Shown here piece after piece: positions 59,883-64,000 of a stretch of DNA of 64,000 nucleotides (position 1 is the stretch's first letter; each line of letters opens with the position of its first letter). The notes beneath the pieces were generated by a model that saw only the letters and a program-made list of their open reading frames with translations, had not been told where the DNA came from and searched no databases. The position numbers and the translations under genes are program-made. This stretch comes from Nematopogon swammerdamellus (Eukaryota; Arthropoda; Insecta; Lepidoptera; Adelidae), in the NCBI GenBank assembly GCA_946902875.1, contig OX336345.1, forward strand, positions 3,255,395 through 3,319,394, in the 5' to 3' direction.

Positions 59883-61040
59883 ACCCACGACCGCCAATTT
59901 AAATCAAACTCACAGCTGATTCACATTTATTCCATTTTATCCATAGAGAAATCGTCTATGATTTTGTCATACTATCGAACAAATTAGAAAGTGTGAACAC
60001 GCCGTTTTATTTATCTCTCACTCGCACATTAGTCTTACCATAATGTGGCGCGGCGGGGCGGGGCGATAACAACCGGCGTTCTAATCACAGACCAAGAAAA
60101 CTGTAACGGTCCGGTACCTAACCTACTATAAGTTACGAGTGAGTGAATGACTCAGATTTTGCACGTCACTGAACTATGGCTAACTGAAATATGCAAATTT
60201 AAGAATGATGATTATTTAGAAAATATTATAAGCGTGTAGATAAATAATACATACAATTTGTAAGTTGTTAGATATTTTTGAAATGTTAACGAATCTAGCC
60301 TTTGTATAAAGTAGGTTGTTGTTAAATTGTGAAAATTATTAAAAAGAACTATTATATCTTAATTAAAAATATACTTAGTAAAGGAGTTACTTTTCAAGCT
60401 TAATAATTGTGTATTCATTTCCTACATAGTAATCTGAAAATTTCCTGAAACAATTTCATTCCCTTTTTTGCTATGCAGCAGCGATGGCAGGCAGGCATAT
60501 GCAAGCGCCATATTAATTATCATAAGTACCTAAATCAACAATTATGTCGAATAATCAAGCGAAAATTACGAGGAATAATGATGTTGAATGTACACGTGAT
60601 GCAGTATTGGAAGATTAAGTAGTTATAGGTTTTGGCCATGCTTTGACATAAAAAAATATTTACTACATCTACAGAAAACACAACAAAATATTTTTATCCG
60701 TATCTTTGTGCGAATCATTATGAGTAAAATATCATCTTTCTTTCTTTCTAACACAGAAATAAATATATAAAGTCGATGAAATAACGAAACAAACATACTT
60801 ATCTAAAATGGAGTACCTACCTACTTATTAAACTTTATGTACAACCCTAAACAATTTACTCACATCACGTGAGTACAGACTAGTCCAAGACGTGAGTAGA
60901 TAAACAGCAATGGGTGTACGTACTCGAAATGGTCCCATTAATGGAACAAAATAATGGGTCCACGAGAAAACAACGAAAATGAAATAGGTCAAAACCAAGT
61001 GAAAACACATTACCCTCTTTTTTATGGAAGTTTGTGTTGA
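59883..61040. other. Pburs 3' flank
   Basis: AT-rich with several possible poly(A) signals (for example AATAAA at 60758); no gene recognised. Confidence 0.35.
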
Positions 61041-61061
61041 ATGTTTTTTTTTTAATACTAA

Positions 61062-61785
61062 GCGAGACATGTGGCGCCGAGCCAATCATAAGGTGTCTAG
61101 CGACGCCCATGGACTATCGGTCGTACGCGGGGGATTCGAACGCCATGCCGGCCTGACAGGTGCCTATTCACGCCTCTCTTGAAGGACCCGAGACTATACT
61201 TGGGAGGGGGAAATATGTGGGCAGGGAGAGCGTTCCAGAGTTTACCAATTCTGTGGAGGAAAGATCTGCAGAAACGATCCGTGGTAAGTCCAGCGTATAG
61301 GGATGCATTCCCTGCCCAGTGCGCGTTGTGCGGAGGTGGAAAGGGGACTGCGGTATCTCGTTGGACAGCTCCTCCGAGTACTCCCCGTGGAATAAGCGAT
61401 AGAACACACTTAGGGCGCCGACATCCCTACGGAGTTGCAGTGGTTCTAGATCGCGGGACACGTCGGGGTCACCCACTAGTCGCACGGCTTGACGCTGGAT
61501 CGAATCCAAAGGCGCAAGCTGGTATTTCGCAGAGCCATCCCACAAGTGCGAGCAATACTCCAAGCAGGACCTAATCTGCGTTTTATACAAAAGCAGCCTT
61601 TGGCCCGGCGTGAAGTATCTACCGTCGCACCTTATTGAGTACGCCCAGCTTTTTGGAAGCCAGCAGCATGCCCTTGCCCTCGATATGGCGCCGAAAGTTT
61701 AGGTCGTGCGACAGTTCGACTCCAAGGACCCCGAGGTGGTCGCTTAATTTTAGCGACGTGCCCTGGAAAGAAGGAGCTGGTGCGG
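61062..61785 (-). pseudogene. LINE-J 3' half fragment
   Basis: Minus strand: LKLSDHLGVLGVELSHDLNF, KTQIRSCLEYCSHLWDGSAK, LDSIQRQAVRLVGDPDVSRD, GALSVFYRLFHGEYSEELSN and, after frameshifts, the common end. Its 3' side at 61042-61065 is a T-run plus CTAAGCGAGACATGTGGC. Confidence 0.85.
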
Positions 61786-61789
61786 TGTC

Positions 61790-63060
61790 GGATCTACAAA
61801 TTTTCGGCCCCCCCGCAAGAAAAAATAAAAGGCCCCATTGAGTTAAAATATTTTTTTTATTATGATCAATATTAAATTTGCAATTTGAAAACAAATCCTA
61901 TAGTAAGAATTTCTGCTTCCTTGTTTTCATTTCTGCAAACAGTTTTTGTGAATTTAAGGCTGATGCTTCCAGATGGTTGATAGCACAGAACACCTATTAA
62001 TAGCTAACTTCCATTATCTTCCATTATCTTTGGTTGATCTTGATAGCCAACATTCCTAGATCGCAGACCTGAGACCCTGTCCTGTCCCATAGAAGTCCTT
62101 AAGTCCTAGTACCCCCCCTAGGCAAAACAACACATCATATTATCCTAACTATAGCCATATTTCAATAGATATAACTATAATTTATATGTTTATAGTTAGG
62201 TAAAGGTTCAAGGTATAATGTGTGATAGATTATTGTAATTTAATCTTGTAAATTATCTGAAAAATAAGTGGGTGAACTGTGGTAAAAACGTTCGAAAATG
62301 CATTTGCTATTTCGTCACAAATACGTCCATACAAAAAACGCTCGCGCACGGCAACGGCCCAAAATTTAGAATGTTCAAAGATAGTTCAGTGAAAAACCAT
62401 TTATTCTGTAAGCGTTTGAGTTTATTTAGATGATTCTTCGTCTTATTGACTCTAAGCTCAATGAAGCATTTTTGGTATTAGATGCATTTGTAAAAAATGG
62501 CGTGGGAAATAGCAAAGGCATTTTTTAACGATTTTACCACTTTTCAACCACATATTTTAAAAGGAATTTATAAGATTAAATGAAAAATAATGTATTCACA
62601 TTATACCTTGAATCTTTACCTAACTATAGGCATATATATTATAGTTAAATCACTTGAAATATGGGTATGGTTAGGGAAATACGAAGTAAGTGCTTTTGCC
62701 TAGTACCCCCCCTTAAGTAAGATTTGATCCTCTTCAAATCCGATAATGATCTTTCAGCTGATGCGGCAGAAACAGGTAAGGTTAAGAACAATGTTAAAGC
62801 AGTTACAATTTCTGGGTAGCTTGATGCAATGGTATTGAAGTCAACATGGAGGAGCTTGCCAGTTCGAAAGTTGGGTCGATTTTTTTTTTTATTTCTGTTT
62901 TAAGCCCTTTTCGAAGCGACAACAGTTCCATCGGTAAGGATATTCCAATATCTTTCTTGTACTTATTTTGAAGGACTTGAGCTTTGGCCAAACTTTCTTC
63001 CTCCGACAGCTTAAGAAATTTAGGAAACAGTACAGAAAACAAATCCACAAGTCTTGGTTT
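61790..63060 (-). pseudogene. Decayed hAT transposase (dimerisation domain), split by a MITE
   Basis: Minus strand: frame LFSVLFPKFLKLSEEESLAK, ALQ-like VLQNKYKKDIGISLPMELLS, a frameshift, then YPEIVTALTLFLTLPVSAAS and AERSLSDLKRIKSYL. The SAERSxSxLKxIKSYL motif is the hAT C-terminal dimerisation domain. After the MITE at 62118-62703 the frame seems to continue as MGQDRVSGLRS near 62090-62060, as expected for hAT C-termini. N-terminal parts are not recognisable. Confidence 0.75.
62118..62703. mobile_element. hAT-type MITE with 8-bp target duplication
   Basis: Termini CTAGGCAAAA and complement TTTTGCCTAG; TACCCCCC is present at 62110-62117 and 62704-62711. Subterminal TCCTAACTATAGCCATA and its complement; internal AAGGTATAATGTG / CATTATACCTTGAAT. 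Inserted in a hAT transposase relic. Confidence 0.85.
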
Positions 63061-63091
63061 TCCTGCGAATAGCCTCGGTATGACATGAGGG

Positions 63092-63133
63092 CTATTCGTA
63101 GGTATACCTGCATGCAGGTATACCTACGAATAG
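63092..63133. repeat. Perfect 42-base palindrome
   Basis: CTATTCGTAGGTATACCTGC followed by its exact complement, with no spacer. Confidence 0.9.
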
Positions 63134-63480
63134 ACACTTCAGTAGAGTAGAGCACATACTTAGTTAGTACGTTGTAACCACTGAATTGATTTGGGATTTG
63201 AATCCCAATTCAGTAGTAGTAACTAATATCTCATACGTGATAGTAAACTACGAGTACCTATTACAGAGTTGATGACAAACTATTTTTTTAGGATCTCCGT
63301 CGGTTTTGAATATGCCGGCGTCATCGACGTCTTCCATCCAGGCCAATTTCTCTTACTATGTACCTCTTATAATTCATTAGTACCTGTAATAAATAATTCT
63401 AGAGTCCGATTCTTATTTGTTTTGAGCCATCTGACATTACGTTTGATAATACATAAAACATCAAATAAGTGAAAAAAATA
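63134..63480. other. Intergenic, nothing recognised
   Basis: AT-rich; no gene seen. Confidence 0.35.
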
Positions 63481-63481
63481 A

Positions 63482-63712
63482 ATTCGTACCAATCGGCCTT
63501 GCAGATCTATCCTCCACAGAACTTCTAAACTCTGGAACGCTCTCCCTGCCCACATATTTCCTCCCAACTATAGTTTCGGATCCTACAAGAGAGGCATGAA
63601 TAGGCACCTGTCAGGCCGGTATGACATTCGTAACCCCCGCGTACGACCGAATGTCCATGGGCGTCGTTAGACGTTGGGTTGCTCGGCGCCACATGTCGCG
63701 CTTTCTATAAAA
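63482..63712 (+). pseudogene. LINE-J 3' end fragment
   Basis: TTGCAGATCTATCCTCCACA, ACTCTGGAACGCTCTCCCTG, CGAATGTCCATGGGCGTCGT and tail GCGCTTTCTATAAAAAAA. Confidence 0.8.
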
Positions 63713-63822
63713 AAAAAAACCTAGTGCTTTCAGCTTAGAGAATTTGAGTAATAATGTTTATTTTTATTTTTTATAGGCGTGTCTAATTTATTGACAAGCC
63801 TTTTGAAGATTCCCAGGTTATA

Positions 63823-64000
63823 CCGGGTGTTAAAACGGCGAGTACATTAATTTCGCCAGCGCAATCCTCATGTTTTTCCTAGACAAAAAAGCAAATAAAG
63901 TTTTTCTCTAAAGTGTCTAGTTTTGGAGATATGAATTTTTAAAATGTATCTTTTCGTCTAGTGTAATTTCACGCGTTAATGCCGCTCCGCACCCTCCGCC
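63823..64000. mobile_element. MITE related to 37713-38177, cut by window edge
   Basis: CCGGGTGTTAAAACGGCGAG after TA, then TACATTAATTTCGCCAGCGC and GTGTCTAGTTTTGGAGATAT, all shared with 37713-37850. The right end is outside the window. Confidence 0.75.

Overview
The window is nuclear DNA of an insect, almost certainly a moth or butterfly (Lepidoptera). Evidence: interrupted genes with GT-AG introns, insect-specific genes (a bursicon beta subunit, an RSK-type S6 kinase), a cytochrome b fragment that reads through only with the invertebrate mitochondrial code, piggyBac-like TTAA-flanked elements, and very dense short interspersed repeats of kinds I recall from lepidopteran genomes. The species cannot be named from sequence alone.

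Layout. (1) 469-16942, plus strand: the last eight coding exons of a p90 ribosomal S6 kinase (S6kII/RSK), covering the end of the AGC kinase, the linker, the whole C-terminal kinase and the C-terminal tail; the 5' exons lie before the window. Its introns hold a full-length R2-superfamily retrotransposon with an uninterrupted 1084-residue ORF (1242-4496), two minisatellites, a partial tandem triplication of one kinase exon (10885-11565) and a 1.4-kb foldback element with target duplications (13723-15100). (2) 17.4-30.9 kb: gene-poor, filled by nested DNA transposons, SINEs and LINE tails. (3) 30949(or 33997)-45843, plus strand: an SLC22/Orct-like organic cation transporter; the nine proposed exons join into 554 codons in frame. 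(4) 46928-50912, minus strand: the two-exon CAAX protease Ste24, with a mitochondrial cytochrome b insertion (NUMT) in its only intron. (5) 52391-56250: a mobile element containing a long GGAGAC-type microsatellite and about 36 copies of a 68-bp satellite unit. (6) 58393-59882, plus strand: a three-exon bursicon beta (Pburs) gene with a TATA box. (7) 61-64 kb: LINE tails and a decayed hAT transposase carrying a non-autonomous element with an 8-bp target duplication.

The four genes have unrelated roles (ERK-responsive kinase, membrane transporter, ER prenyl-protein protease, moulting neurohormone) and I see no functional cluster. The strongest unusual signals are in the repeats: a SINE whose head interleaves tRNA-like A and B boxes with a 5S-rRNA-like internal promoter; the same SINE body carrying a second, unrelated head; a 68-bp satellite that seems to have grown from a short segment of a dispersed element seen unexpanded elsewhere in the window; and near-identical LINE tails lying directly against the 3' splice sites of two different genes. 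No computation or database search was done; family names come from recognition of motifs, and coordinates of repeat ends are approximate unless a target duplication is stated.
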